In this document: in pieces, positions 17,121 through 27,301 of the stretch
Layout of the letters: each line of letters begins with the position of its first letter
Position numbering within the stretch: the stretch's first letter is position 1
From: Marinospirillum alkalitolerans
Lineage (GTDB): Bacteria; Pseudomonadota; Gammaproteobacteria; Pseudomonadales; Halomonadaceae
Direction: 5' to 3'
NCBI RefSeq assembly: GCF_045055655.1
Contig: NZ_JBANFI010000008.1
Location: forward strand, 1-64,000
Length of the DNA stretch: 64,000 nucleotides
Program-made: the position numbers and the translations under genes
The notes under the pieces: model-generated
What the model saw: only the letters and a program-made list of their open reading frames with translations
Told to the model about the DNA's origin: nothing
Databases searched by the model: none

Positions 17121-18191
17121 ATGACTGAGCTTAAAAATGATCGTTTCTTGCGCGCGCTGCTGCGTCAGCCTGTAGACAAAACGCCTGTTTGGATGATGCG
17201 TCAAGCCGGACGCTATCTACCTGAGTACAAGGCGACCCGTCAGCAAGCTGGTAATTTTATGGATTTATGCCGCAATACTGAGCTGGCTTGTGAAGTGACT
17301 TTACAGCCCTTGGAGCGCTTTGAGCTGGATGCCGCGATCCTCTTCTCAGACATTCTGACTATTCCTGATGCGATGGGCCTGGGCCTCTATTTTGAAGCAG
17401 GCGAGGGTCCGCGCTTTAAAAAGACCGTACGCACGGCAGCTGAAGTCGAAGCCTTACCCATTCCCGATGTTGAGACTGATCTGGATTATGTGATGAATGC
17501 TGTGCGCATGATTCGCCAAGAGCTGAATGGCCGTGTGCCGCTGATCGGTTTTTCTGGCAGTCCGTGGACCTTGGCCACCTATATGATCGAAGGCCAAGGC
17601 AGTCGAGAGTATCGTCATGCCAAGGGTCTGCTCTATGGTCAGCCAGAGGTGATGCACCAGCTGCTGGATAAGCTGGCGCAAACGGTCACGGCCTATTTGA
17701 ATGCCCAGATACGTGCTGGTGCTCAAGCCGTGCAGATCTTTGATTCTTGGGGTGGTGCCTTGTCAACGCCTGCCTACCTTGAGTTTTCGCTCAAGTATAT
17801 GCAGCAGATCGTTGATGGCTTGATCCGTGAGCAGGATGGTCGCCGTGTCCCAGTGATTCTGTTCACCAAGGGCGGTGGCCAGTGGCTTGAAGCCATGGCT
17901 GCGACAGGTGCTGATGCCCTCGGTCTGGATTGGACGACAGAAATGAGCGATGCGCGTGCTCGCGTGGGCCATCAGGTTGCGCTTCAAGGCAATATGGACC
18001 CCAGCGCGCTATTTGGTTCGCCAGCGTCCATTCGTCAGGAAGTGCAGCGTATCCTGACCAGCTATGGCCCAGGAACAGGCCATGTCTTTAATCTGGGGCA
18101 TGGTATTAATCAGTTTGCTGATCCAGAACATGCGCGCGTGCTGATTGATGCCGTGCATGAACTGAGCTTGCCGCTGCACCAGGGCAGCTAA
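17121..18191 (+). CDS. hemE: Uroporphyrinogen decarboxylase
   Basis: A 356-residue enzyme that removes four carboxyl groups from uroporphyrinogen III to give coproporphyrinogen III in haem synthesis. The N-terminal signature PVWMMRQAGRYLPEY holds the substrate-binding arginines, ILFSDILTIP the catalytic aspartate, and GFSGSPWTLATYM is also conserved. The C-terminal FNLGHGI is present. Length is normal. A GGAAGG ribosome site precedes the ATG. It stands alone between the divergent ribA and phaC. Confidence 0.97.
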   Translation: MTELKNDRFLRALLRQPVDKTPVWMMRQAGRYLPEYKATRQQAGNFMDLCRNTELACEVTLQPLERFELDAAILFSDILTIPDAMGLGLYFEAGEGPRFKKTVRTAAEVEALPIPDVETDLDYVMNAVRMIRQELNGRVPLIGFSGSPWTLATYMIEGQGSREYRHAKGLLYGQPEVMHQLLDKLAQTVTAYLNAQIRAGAQAVQIFDSWGGALSTPAYLEFSLKYMQQIVDGLIREQDGRRVPVILFTKGGGQWLEAMAATGADALGLDWTTEMSDARARVGHQVALQGNMDPSALFGSPASIRQEVQRILTSYGPGTGHVFNLGHGINQFADPEHARVLIDAVHELSLPLHQGS

Positions 18192-18273
18192 ACGATCGTT
18201 GGTCGTGTTTTTTCTGTGTTCACTGCGATGTTTCCGGTGAGCACAGCCATCTTGCTTCACAGGAGGTTAAGGT

Positions 18274-20433
18274 ATGTTTGCGATGAGTGAAGAGCTTATT
18301 CCCAGTCTCACCCAATGGACAGCAGAGCAGTATGCCGGTCTACTCCCCAAAAGGTTCAGTGCGGATGATTTGGACGCCATGCTTGGCTTAACGATGATTG
18401 ATAATCCCGATCGTCGTCCAGACACCAAACATTGGCTCAGTGAATACAACGGGCTGATGCTAAAAACCTGCTTTAAAGCCAGCCAGCAGCAGGCTGCTTT
18501 TTGGGGTGCTTGGGGTGTTCCGCAAGAAGCTTTTACCTTCTGGATGAAACCTCTTGTGGCCGCTACAGAAAAGGCCGTCGCTGCAGGCCGCGATCCCGAT
18601 GCCGTAGCAGCTGATAATCTGCGTATTGAGAGCCTGTATGCGGTTCGTCTGAGACGCCTAGTGACGGCTTTAACGAAAGAAACCGAGGCCAGCGAGCAAG
18701 AAAAAGAAGAAAAACGCGATTACATTACTCGTCAGGGCCGTAAGCTCAGCTTTGATCGCCAGCAATGTGAATGGGCCTGCACCACACCGGCCGGTCAGGC
18801 TTGGTTGATGGGGCAGCTGGCGGCCTTCCCATTGCTTGAGCATCAATACCACAGCTATGGACAAACCCGCCTGCGTGCGATGAAGAAACTACTGCGCTCG
18901 CTGCTGCAGGTCATCGCCAATGAGCCCTTGAGTGAACTGCGTCGTAACCCTTATCGCAAGGTGTCGGCCGAAGGTGCCAAGCTGCAGACAGATCAGGAAT
19001 ATTTAGAAGATTGCGAGCTGCGCTTACTGGCGCTGCTGGCCCATGATGCTTTTGATGTGCGGCGTTTTGCGCTGGAATCTCCTTATGCGCGTATCGGTGC
19101 CTGCCCGTGGGAGACAGTGGCAGGCTCTGAGCTGTACACGGTGCGTTTGCGCCACTATCCGCGCCCAGAAGGGGTCAAGCCGAATGGCAAAACCTTGTAT
19201 ATGGCCAGCCCGATGATCAACCGTTGTGAGCTGTTTGATTTGGCTCCGGGCAAATCCGTGGTTGAGGGTATGCTTGCACTTGGTTATGACCTCTATATGG
19301 TCGACTATGGCAATCCTGGGCCTGAGCAGAAGCATTTGGGTTTGAACTTCTATGGCAAGACAGTACATGACCGCTATCTTGATCTGGTGATGGAGCGCCA
19401 TCCAGGTCAGGTGATTGAAGTCATGGCCTACTGCATGGGCGGCACCTTGTTTATGCCCTATCTAGCGCGCCGTGTTGAAGAAGCCGCTTTGGAAGGGCGT
19501 GAGCTGAAGATTCGTCAAGTGGTGCTGATGACCACACCCATTCTGTTTGACGATGAGAAGAGCGGACATAAGCCGATGCGGGATGTGATCCGTGAAAGCT
19601 ATGATGCTGAAATCATGCAAACCTTCTTCGGCGAATCCAACCTGCCGCCACAAACCATTGAAGCTGGTATGCATGCGATTCAGCCCGGAGTGGCCTTCAG
19701 TGTGGCCGAAGGCTTCTATGCGCGGGCAAACTTCCCTGGTGCGATTGATGATGCCGCGCCCTTCCTGCATTGGTTGAATTCAGGTACCCGCTTCCCAGCA
19801 AAGGCACACCGTGAATGGATAGAGCGGGTCTTTATTGGTAATGAGATTTGGGAAGGGCGCTACTGCCTGCCTTCTCGCTTCCCTGAACTGGATGGCAAGC
19901 CAGTCAATATGGATGTGCTGAATACAGCTGACTTTGCGATCTTTGATTATCGTGGGCAGCGCGATCCTATTGCGCCTGTTGGTTCCTGTTTAACCAGTGA
20001 ACGCTGGGGCAGCACCAAAGAGAATATTCAGATGACGCGCGGTGGCTTGAACCGGACGATCGAGAAGAATATTGGCCATATCTTTGTGGTCAGTAAAAAG
20101 CTGCTGACGGAGTATTTAGAAACAGCCGCCGACTTCTTGCAAGATGAGCCGCCTGCGCATCAGCCTCAGCCACCTAAAGCCCCTGCTCCTGCAGCCAAAG
20201 AGCCAGCCCCTGAGACCAAGGCAGCTGAGGCCGCTCCAGCGACAACACAGACAGCCTCTGCTGCTCAATCGGCGCAGACTCAGTCGTCAACGCCTGAGAC
20301 ATCGCCGTCGACATCCGCACCACAAACGGCTGCTGCTGAGTCGCCAACCAGCGCGCCTGCCAAGCCGGCTCAGAGAAGAACGCCGGCGCGGAAGAAAACC
20401 ACATCGAGCCGGAAAAAGCCCACTTCTCGTTAA
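18274..20433 (+). CDS. phaC: Polyhydroxyalkanoate synthase with basic, histone-like C-terminal tail
   Basis: A 719-residue PhaC-type polymerase that would build polyhydroxyalkanoate from 3-hydroxyacyl-CoA at the granule surface. The catalytic triad is visible: C387 in a lipase-like box AYCMGG (the first glycine is alanine), D564 in GQRDPIAP and H602 in NIGHIFV. Residues about 640-700 are a low-complexity Ala/Pro/Thr/Ser/Gln linker, and the last 20 residues are Arg/Lys-rich with RRTPARKKTTSSRKK. Such tails resemble AlgP/PhaF-type nucleoid-binding tails, unusual for a synthase. An AGGAGG site lies 7 bases before the ATG. The substrate chain length cannot be told from sequence. A thiolase gene that could feed it is at 52726. 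Confidence 0.88.
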   Translation: MFAMSEELIPSLTQWTAEQYAGLLPKRFSADDLDAMLGLTMIDNPDRRPDTKHWLSEYNGLMLKTCFKASQQQAAFWGAWGVPQEAFTFWMKPLVAATEKAVAAGRDPDAVAADNLRIESLYAVRLRRLVTALTKETEASEQEKEEKRDYITRQGRKLSFDRQQCEWACTTPAGQAWLMGQLAAFPLLEHQYHSYGQTRLRAMKKLLRSLLQVIANEPLSELRRNPYRKVSAEGAKLQTDQEYLEDCELRLLALLAHDAFDVRRFALESPYARIGACPWETVAGSELYTVRLRHYPRPEGVKPNGKTLYMASPMINRCELFDLAPGKSVVEGMLALGYDLYMVDYGNPGPEQKHLGLNFYGKTVHDRYLDLVMERHPGQVIEVMAYCMGGTLFMPYLARRVEEAALEGRELKIRQVVLMTTPILFDDEKSGHKPMRDVIRESYDAEIMQTFFGESNLPPQTIEAGMHAIQPGVAFSVAEGFYARANFPGAIDDAAPFLHWLNSGTRFPAKAHREWIERVFIGNEIWEGRYCLPSRFPELDGKPVNMDVLNTADFAIFDYRGQRDPIAPVGSCLTSERWGSTKENIQMTRGGLNRTIEKNIGHIFVVSKKLLTEYLETAADFLQDEPPAHQPQPPKAPAPAAKEPAPETKAAEAAPATTQTASAAQSAQTQSSTPETSPSTSAPQTAAAESPTSAPAKPAQRRTPARKKTTSSRKKPTSR

Positions 20434-20479
20434 ATCTGCGGCTGGCTCAGCCACCATCGATTCAGCTCTCGATCTCACT

Positions 20480-22075
20480 TTATGCGTGCGAGGGCTGAAT
20501 CTCCGCCGTCAGTTCCCGTCCTTGCTGGTTTTGTGTACGAAAAGCGCTGACGGCAACAATTAATTGATGGTTTTCCGTATCCAGCTGTTGGGCAGCTTCT
20601 GCTGCCGCCGCGGCGAGATCACTGTTTTCCAGTGTGGCATTTTGTACAGACTCTGCGGCTTGGGTCACGCAGCTAATTTCTTGGCTTTGTTCGGTTGCAA
20701 TCTGCTGTAGGCTGCGCATCAGGGTCAAGAGTCTCTGGCTGGCCTGCCCAATCTGCTGCATCGCCTGATCCATTTCTTCAATTCTGCTGCTGGTCGTGTG
20801 CATCTGCTGCGCCGATTGGCTAATCAATCCGCTGGCTTCCTTGGCTGCTTGGGCGCTGTGTTGCGCCAGTCTTTTGACCTCACCTGCCACAACCGCAAAT
20901 CCACGCCCGTGTTCACCCGCACGTGATGCTTCTACGGCAGCATTGAGAGCCAGAATATTGGTTTGAAAGGCAATCCCCTGCATGGCTTCGAGAATGCTGG
21001 ACATTTGACTGCTCAGGCGATGCGTGAGCTGAACGGCAGCCAGGGCCTCTTGCGAAAGGATCTGGGTGGTCTGCATCTGTTGATGGCTTTGTTGCGCCAA
21101 GCCGGTGGCCTGCTGAGCATGGGTTGCCGTGGTGCGCACATCCTGACTGATGCTTTGGATGGCGCTGGTGAGTTCTTCCATCGCGGCCGCCTGTTGGGTG
21201 ACCTGTCCGGCAATACCCTGATTGCTTTGGGCGATGGTTTCGATTTGCGGCGAAATCTGCGCCACGCTTTGATGGACATCAAGCGCAATGCTGAGCAGTC
21301 CTTTACGCATGGTCTGTAAGGCCTGCGCGAGCTGTCCCATCGCGCTGCGATCCTCTACAGGGGGCGAGACACTCAGATTGCCAGCGGCGATTTGTAAGGC
21401 GAAAGCCTTGAGCTGGTGGGTGCGTTGAATCAGCTGGCGCCTCAGTAGCCAGCCCAGCCCATTGGTGAGCAGCACAAAAAGGCCGACACCTGTGATCCAA
21501 GGCCAAGAGAGGGCAGGCGCGGTGGTGTGAGTAAAAAACTGACTTAATGCGAGGATAAAAAACGCATTGAAGAGCAGCAGCAGTAAGGGCAAGAGTACTT
21601 CGGCAGCGCGCCACCGGATTCGGGCCACCTTAGCGAACACAGAGGTAGGTATGAGCTGACCTTGTTGGAGCTGATAGCCAGTGCGCTCTCCGCGCTGCAT
21701 CTTGTCATAGACTTGATGGGCAAGGGCCACGGCTTCACGGTCAGGGCAGGTGCGCAAAGAGGCGTAGCCCACCACGCGGCCGTCTTCAACCAGTGGCACT
21801 ACATGGGCTTGCACCCAATAGAACTGGCCATTTTTACGTCGATTTTTGACCAGCCCTTGCCAGGTCTGGCCAGCTTGAATGCAGGACCAGAGGTTGGCGA
21901 AAGCGGCTTTGGGCATACTGGGATGGCGCACCAGATTGTGGTTGGCACCGATCAATTCATGGAGCGCGTAGCCGCTGGCCTCAACAAAAGCCGGGTTCGC
22001 GTAGGTGATTTGGCCTTGCAGATTGGTGCGTGAGATAAGGAGATCCTGCTCCCCTAAACGATATTCTTGATTCAA
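20480..22075 (-). CDS. Aer-like methyl-accepting chemotaxis receptor (second copy)
   Basis: A 531-residue receptor of the same design as the one at 1785-3350. A PAS domain with VRHPSMPKAAF and KNGQFYWV (Aer type) is followed by two close membrane segments and a HAMP-like region. The signalling tip reads IAFQTNILALNAAVEASRAG. I favour the TTG at 22075, which has GAGG 6 bases upstream and fits the PAS N-terminus. A GTG at 22138 gives 552 residues without a ribosome site. It converges with phaC with only 46 bases between them and no clear terminator in that gap. Confidence 0.88.
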   Translation of the reverse strand: MNQEYRLGEQDLLISRTNLQGQITYANPAFVEASGYALHELIGANHNLVRHPSMPKAAFANLWSCIQAGQTWQGLVKNRRKNGQFYWVQAHVVPLVEDGRVVGYASLRTCPDREAVALAHQVYDKMQRGERTGYQLQQGQLIPTSVFAKVARIRWRAAEVLLPLLLLLFNAFFILALSQFFTHTTAPALSWPWITGVGLFVLLTNGLGWLLRRQLIQRTHQLKAFALQIAAGNLSVSPPVEDRSAMGQLAQALQTMRKGLLSIALDVHQSVAQISPQIETIAQSNQGIAGQVTQQAAAMEELTSAIQSISQDVRTTATHAQQATGLAQQSHQQMQTTQILSQEALAAVQLTHRLSSQMSSILEAMQGIAFQTNILALNAAVEASRAGEHGRGFAVVAGEVKRLAQHSAQAAKEASGLISQSAQQMHTTSSRIEEMDQAMQQIGQASQRLLTLMRSLQQIATEQSQEISCVTQAAESVQNATLENSDLAAAAAEAAQQLDTENHQLIVAVSAFRTQNQQGRELTAEIQPSHA

Positions 22076-22145
22076 GATCAACCTCGGTGTCGGTGAATGG
22101 CCGTTCAGTGAATGTAGAACAGCCCACCTTATTTGCACTGCTACT

Positions 22146-22177
22146 AAAGAAGCGGGCCATCTTATAGCCCGACTTCT
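22146..22177 (-). terminator. Probable terminator after metY
   Basis: On the minus strand AGAAG-T-CGGGC pairs with GCCCG-CTTCT across a 9-base loop, with one bulged base and a short T run. It lies 60 bases after metY and just before the receptor gene. Confidence 0.5.
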
Positions 22178-22237
22178 CTAGCAGCAAGTCACCAAGTATA
22201 GACTTATGTTGCCGTTTGATGACGGCGCATAACAAGC

Positions 22238-23512
22238 TTAACCTTGTGCGGCTTCCAAGGCTTGGTTGAGATCCGCCAGCAGGTCATCAATGTGTTCGAT
22301 ACCCACTGAAAGGCGCACCATATCTTCACTGACTCCTGCACTGGCCAGCTCCTGCGCATTGAGCTGACGGTGCGTTGTCGAGGCAGGAATCGAGGCGCAG
22401 CTTTTGGCATCCCCGATATTCACCAAGCGTGTAAAGAGTTGCAGCGCATCATAGAAGCGCACCCCCGCTTCCTTCCCGCCTTGAATGCCAAAGCTCAGAA
22501 TACCCGAAGCGCGGCCCTGCATGATCTCTTGTGCCAAGGCATGATCTGGGTGACTCGGCAGGCCGGCATATTTGACCCAGCTAACCTGAGGATGCTGCTC
22601 AAGAAACTCAGCCACCTTCTGGGTGTTATCACAGATGCGCTCAATGCGCAGGGCCAGAGTTTCTAAACCCTGGAGCAGATTCCAAGCGGCTTGCGCTGAT
22701 AATGCCGCGCCCATATTGCGCAGCGGAACAACCCGCGCGCGTGCGATAAAAGCCGCCGCGCCGACATCACGGGTATAGCTGACGCCATGATAAGAAACAT
22801 CCGGTTCGTTCAGTAGCGGGAAGCGCTCTGGATAATCGGCCCAAGGGAAGCGGCCAGAATCTACCAGAACGCCACCAATGGTGGTGCCATGACCACCGAT
22901 GTATTTCGTTGCTGAGTGGACGACGATATCCGCGCCTTGCTCGATTGGCCGCCACAAAAAGGGTGTTGCAACCGTGTTATCCACGATCACAGGAACACCA
23001 TGCTGATGGGCGGCTTCGCACAGGCGCTGCATATTGACTAGACTGCCGGAGGGGTTGCCAATGGATTCGCAATACACGGCTTTGGTGCGTGCATCAATCC
23101 GCGCTGCTAGGCCAGCAAAGTCATCTTTATCGACAAAGCGAACCTCAATACCCTGGCGTGGTAGAGTGTGAGCAAAGAGATTATAAGTACCGCCATAAAG
23201 CTCACTGATCGAGATGATGTTATCCCCTGTCTCTGCCAGCGTCTGGATCGCTGCGGTAATGGCCGCCATGCCTGAGGCAAAAGCCAGACCAGCAAGGCCA
23301 CCTTCTAGCGCGGCAACACGTTGCTCCAGCACATCGCAGGTCGGATTCATGATGCGTGAGTAGATATTGCCTTGAACTTTGAGATCAAAGAGATCTGCGG
23401 CATGCTGCGCCGAATCAAAGCTAAAAGAAGTGGTTTGGTGAATCGGCACAGCAACAGAATGCTGGCCATCAGGGGTGTAAGCATGGTGCAAGGCAAGGGT
23501 TTCACGTTTCAT
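22238..23512 (-). CDS. metY: O-acetylhomoserine aminocarboxypropyltransferase (sulfhydrylase)
   Basis: A 424-residue PLP enzyme of the Cys/Met metabolism family that makes homocysteine from O-acetyl- (or O-succinyl-) homoserine and sulfide. YSRIMNPTCDVLEQRVAALEGG and the PLP-lysine region HSATKYIGGHG are visible. The length near 425 and the RFPLLNEPDVSYHG insertion favour MetY over MetB/MetZ. The ATG at 23512 has an AGGAAG ribosome site; the longer frame upstream carries no family similarity. It is divergent from radA across 156 bases. Confidence 0.92.
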   Translation of the reverse strand: MKRETLALHHAYTPDGQHSVAVPIHQTTSFSFDSAQHAADLFDLKVQGNIYSRIMNPTCDVLEQRVAALEGGLAGLAFASGMAAITAAIQTLAETGDNIISISELYGGTYNLFAHTLPRQGIEVRFVDKDDFAGLAARIDARTKAVYCESIGNPSGSLVNMQRLCEAAHQHGVPVIVDNTVATPFLWRPIEQGADIVVHSATKYIGGHGTTIGGVLVDSGRFPWADYPERFPLLNEPDVSYHGVSYTRDVGAAAFIARARVVPLRNMGAALSAQAAWNLLQGLETLALRIERICDNTQKVAEFLEQHPQVSWVKYAGLPSHPDHALAQEIMQGRASGILSFGIQGGKEAGVRFYDALQLFTRLVNIGDAKSCASIPASTTHRQLNAQELASAGVSEDMVRLSVGIEHIDDLLADLNQALEAAQG

Positions 23513-23668
23513 CTTTATTCTTCCTAGTGGATGATGGGTGGAGCAGCTTGAGGGCTGGCCTGCTCGTGTGAGCGGCTTTGGAGTAATACGGATTTTGGTT
23601 ATATTGGTGCTGATTTTTATAACTGTCAATGCATATCTATGCAAGTGTGAAAAGGAAAGAAAAGCAAG

Positions 23669-25042
23669 ATGGCAAAACAGAAAACGGCCTATGTGTGCAT
23701 TGAATGTGGCGCGGAATACAGCAAGTGGCAGGGCCAGTGCGCCTCTTGTAAGGAGTGGAATAGCGTCCAGGAAGTGCGTCTTGGCAGCAGTCGTAGTGCC
23801 GCGCCGCTGACCAGTGGTGCACGTAGCGGTTTTGCTGGCGGGCTCTCACGTCAGGTACAGGATCTGTCTGAAATCAATCTGGAAGCCCTGCCGCGTTTTT
23901 CAACCACCTTTGCCGAGTTTGATCGCGTGCTTGGGGGCGGTTTGGTCCCAGGTTCGGCGGTACTGCTGGGCGGCCATCCTGGTGCCGGTAAATCGACCTT
24001 GTTATTGCAAACGGCCTGCCAGCTGGCGCAGGTCATGTCGGTGCTCTATGTCACGGGTGAGGAATCCTTGCAGCAAGTGGCTTTACGCGCACAGCGCTTA
24101 GGCTTGCCGACTCAGGGGCTGAAAATGCTGGCTGAAACCAGCGTCGAAGCGATTTTAGCCACAGCCGAGCAGATGAAGCCTCAGGTGTTGATCGTGGACT
24201 CCATCCAAACCATGCATATCGAAGAACTGCAATCCGCACCGGGCGGTGTGGCACAGGTGCGTGAGTCGGCGGCTTTTTTGACTCGCTATGCCAAGCAAAG
24301 TCATACCGTATTGTTTCTGGTTGGCCATGTCACCAAAGACGGTTCTCTGGCTGGTCCGAAGGTGCTGGAACACATGATTGATGCCTCCTTACTTCTAGAG
24401 GGGGATGGCGATTCACGCTTTCGGATGCTGCGTGGTCAGAAAAACCGTTTTGGCGCGATCAATGAGCTGGGTGTCTTTGCGATGCTAGAAACTGGACTCA
24501 AAGAAGTGAAAAATCCCTCTGCGATCTTCTTGAACCGCGATGCAGAGGCCGCGCCGGGCAGTGTGGTGATGGCGACCTGGGAAGGCACGCGCCCGCTGTT
24601 GGTGGAAGTGCAAGCTCTGGTCGATGAATCCGCGCTTGGGCAGCCGAGACGAGTGGCTGTGGGACTGGATGCTCAGCGTTTGGCCTTGCTGCTTGCTGTT
24701 TTGCATCGCCACGGTGGCGTGTTTACCGGAGATCAGGATGTGTTTCTGAATGTGGTCGGCGGGGTCAAGGTATTAGAAACCAGTGCCGATTTGGCGGCCT
24801 TGGTGGCCATCGTCTCCTCGCTGAGAAACCAGCCGCTGCCGCATGAATTGATGGTGATTGGTGAGGTGGGGCTTTCAGGCGAAATTCGCCCGGTGCCAAG
24901 TGGACAAGAGCGGATTCGTGAGGCGGCCAAGCATGGCTTTCAAAAAGCGATTGTTCCCAAGGGGAATCAGCCGCGCGAGCCGATTTCAGGTATGGAGGTC
25001 ATCGCTGTCTCCAGCCTCAGTGAAGCTTTAGAGGCTATTTAA
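23669..25042 (+). CDS. radA: DNA repair protein RadA
   Basis: A 457-residue RecA-like ATPase that drives branch migration in recombination. An N-terminal C4 zinc finger (CIECG and CASCKEWN) is followed by the Walker A motif GHPGAGKST, the RadA-specific KNRFG motif and a Lon-protease-like C-terminal domain (about 280-457). Length matches E. coli RadA. The adenylate cyclase gene follows after 12 bases, so the two are likely co-transcribed. Confidence 0.97.
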   Translation: MAKQKTAYVCIECGAEYSKWQGQCASCKEWNSVQEVRLGSSRSAAPLTSGARSGFAGGLSRQVQDLSEINLEALPRFSTTFAEFDRVLGGGLVPGSAVLLGGHPGAGKSTLLLQTACQLAQVMSVLYVTGEESLQQVALRAQRLGLPTQGLKMLAETSVEAILATAEQMKPQVLIVDSIQTMHIEELQSAPGGVAQVRESAAFLTRYAKQSHTVLFLVGHVTKDGSLAGPKVLEHMIDASLLLEGDGDSRFRMLRGQKNRFGAINELGVFAMLETGLKEVKNPSAIFLNRDAEAAPGSVVMATWEGTRPLLVEVQALVDESALGQPRRVAVGLDAQRLALLLAVLHRHGGVFTGDQDVFLNVVGGVKVLETSADLAALVAIVSSLRNQPLPHELMVIGEVGLSGEIRPVPSGQERIREAAKHGFQKAIVPKGNQPREPISGMEVIAVSSLSEALEAI

Positions 25043-25054
25043 TGAGGAGGTCGC

Positions 25055-27292
25055 ATGGCCATCGTACAGGCAGCAGGTCGTGTTTGGCGGCAGCATTTCT
25101 GGAATCTATTGGCCGTGCAGCGTTGGATCAGTCTGGCTTTGCTAGCCCTGATTCTGGGTGAGGTCGCGGGTTGGTGGCCGAGTCGTCTGGTGGAGCGCTT
25201 GGAATGGATGAGTTATGACTGGCGCGTGCAAACCACCTTAAGTGGAGACGTTGACCCAGCAATCGTGCTGGTCGATTTAGATGAGCGCAGTCTGGCGGCG
25301 ATTGGGCAATGGCCTTGGCCGCGCATGACGGTGGCGGAGTTGATCGAGCGCCTGTTTCTCGATTATCAGATCAGCCTACTGGGTATTGATATCGTCTTTG
25401 CTGAGCCAGAAGCGGACCCGCTGGCGCTGATCTGGCCGCAGCTGCATCACGCCTACCCTGATTTGCCGGTAGAACCTCCGCGTGCTTCAGGTGATGATCT
25501 GTTGGCGCAGGTGATGGCACAGTTTCCGGTGGTCACTGGATTTTACTTTCAATCGCGAGTCACTGAACAAGACCCACCCGCTTCAGGGCAGTTACCCGCC
25601 CCCGTCCTTCTGGCACCGACAGAGCGAGACTGGGCCAGCCTGCCTTGGCCGCGTCCAGAGCGCTATACCAGCAATCTCACCTCCTTGCAGGCAGCCGCCT
25701 TAGGTGGTGGCTTTTTTGATAATCCGCTGGTGGATGGGGATGGCGTTTTTCGTCGCGTGCCGCTCTTTCAGCTTTGGGAAGGCCAGCTCTACCCTAATCT
25801 GCCTCTGGCGATGTTGTATCAGCTTTTAGGTCAGCCGCCAGTTGAGTTAAAGATCGAAGAAGCGGGTGGTCTATTGCAGCTTGAGGGTATTGATCTCGGC
25901 GGTTTTGTTCTGCCCACCGATGGGCGATCAGGGGCTTTGGTGCCCTGGTATGGTGAGCGCGGGCATTTTACCTATGTGTCGGCCAAGGATATTCTGCTCG
26001 GATTAGCCGATCCGGCGCTTCTAGAGGGGGCGCTGGTGATTTTAGGGGCTTCTGCACCGGGCTTGATGGATCTGCGTTCGACTCCGGTGGGCAGTGTTTA
26101 TCCCGGGCCAGAGATCAACGCCACCTTGTTGGCAGGGATGCTACATCAAAGCTTTAAAGCTGAACCCCCCTTCACCCTGGCCGCCGCACTGCTGTTGCTG
26201 TTCGCGCTGGGGATATTGATGACTTACTTCTTCCCCCGCTGGCAAGCTCTGGCTGTGTTAGCGATCAGCCTGCTGTTGTTGACGATCCACTTTGCGCTGA
26301 ATTTTTGGGCCTGGTCCGCTGGCTGGGTCTTGCCTCTGGCCTCGGGCGTTGTGCTGCTGCTGCTCTTAGCGGGTTGGCACATGAGCATGAACTTTCTGCG
26401 TGAAAGCCGCGCAAAAAACTGGGTGACGCAGAGCTTTGGGCGCTATATCCCGCCAGAGCTGGTGGCTGAGCTGGTCGCGCACCCAGAGGCGTTAACGCTG
26501 GATGGAGAAGAGCGTGAGATGACCGTGCTCTTCTCAGATGTGCGTGGCTTTACGGCCTTTTCTGAAACCCTCGCGCCTTCCGAGCTGACGGAGGTGATGA
26601 ATCGCCTGCTGACTCCGATTACCGCCGCGATCCATCAACAACAGGGCACCATTGATAAATATATGGGCGATGCGGTCATGGCCTTTTGGGGGGCCCCCTT
26701 GCACCAGCCTGAACATGCAGCGGCGGCGCTACGCGGCGCTTTTGCCATGCTGGAGGCGTTAGAGCGGGTGAATCACACCTTTGTTGCTGAGGGTAAGCCA
26801 GCGCTGGCTATGGGGATAGGGCTGAATACCGGCGCGATGAATGTTGGCAATATGGGCTCCAGTTTTCGGATGGCTTATACCGTCATGGGAGATAACGTCA
26901 ATCTGGGTTCGCGCTTAGAAGGCTTAACCAAGTTTTATGCTGTGCCCGTTTTGGTGAGTCAGACAACACGTGATGCGGCCCCTGAGTTTGCCTATCGATA
27001 TGTGGATTGTGTTCAGGTGAAGGGGCGTGCTGAACCCGTTCATATTTATCAACCTCTGGGCCTGAGCGCTGAACTCAGCGCGGATCAGCAAGCTCAGCTG
27101 GATGCTTATCATCGAGCCGTTGAGGCTTATCAGCAGGCGGATTTTAGCGTGGCGCAGGCGGCTTTTGAGTCCTTGATGCTGCAACAGCCAGAGCTCAATA
27201 TCCTTCATATCTATCGTGAGCGGTGTCAGCTCTATAGCGCAACCCCTCCCGGAGAAGACTGGGCTGGCGTGTGGGTGCATCACGAAAAATAA
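25055..27292 (+). CDS. CHASE2-domain class III adenylate cyclase
   Basis: A 745-residue membrane enzyme. One helix (about 25-42) leads into a large extracytoplasmic CHASE2 sensor (about 60-350). Three helices (about 360-440) and a class III cyclase domain (about 475-670) follow. Metal-binding aspartates are D495 (FSDVRGF) and D539 (YMGDAVMAF). The purine-specificity pair is K535 and T609, the Lys/Thr pattern of class IIIb adenylate cyclases. Transition-state residues N616 and R620 are present. ATP-to-cAMP conversion is therefore likely. A GGAGG ribosome site precedes the ATG. It is the second gene after radA and converges with a phosphodiesterase-like gene 9 bases away. Confidence 0.9.
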   Translation: MAIVQAAGRVWRQHFWNLLAVQRWISLALLALILGEVAGWWPSRLVERLEWMSYDWRVQTTLSGDVDPAIVLVDLDERSLAAIGQWPWPRMTVAELIERLFLDYQISLLGIDIVFAEPEADPLALIWPQLHHAYPDLPVEPPRASGDDLLAQVMAQFPVVTGFYFQSRVTEQDPPASGQLPAPVLLAPTERDWASLPWPRPERYTSNLTSLQAAALGGGFFDNPLVDGDGVFRRVPLFQLWEGQLYPNLPLAMLYQLLGQPPVELKIEEAGGLLQLEGIDLGGFVLPTDGRSGALVPWYGERGHFTYVSAKDILLGLADPALLEGALVILGASAPGLMDLRSTPVGSVYPGPEINATLLAGMLHQSFKAEPPFTLAAALLLLFALGILMTYFFPRWQALAVLAISLLLLTIHFALNFWAWSAGWVLPLASGVVLLLLLAGWHMSMNFLRESRAKNWVTQSFGRYIPPELVAELVAHPEALTLDGEEREMTVLFSDVRGFTAFSETLAPSELTEVMNRLLTPITAAIHQQQGTIDKYMGDAVMAFWGAPLHQPEHAAAALRGAFAMLEALERVNHTFVAEGKPALAMGIGLNTGAMNVGNMGSSFRMAYTVMGDNVNLGSRLEGLTKFYAVPVLVSQTTRDAAPEFAYRYVDCVQVKGRAEPVHIYQPLGLSAELSADQQAQLDAYHRAVEAYQQADFSVAQAAFESLMLQQPELNILHIYRERCQLYSATPPGEDWAGVWVHHEK

Positions 27293-27301
27293 ATAGCTGG
27301 C

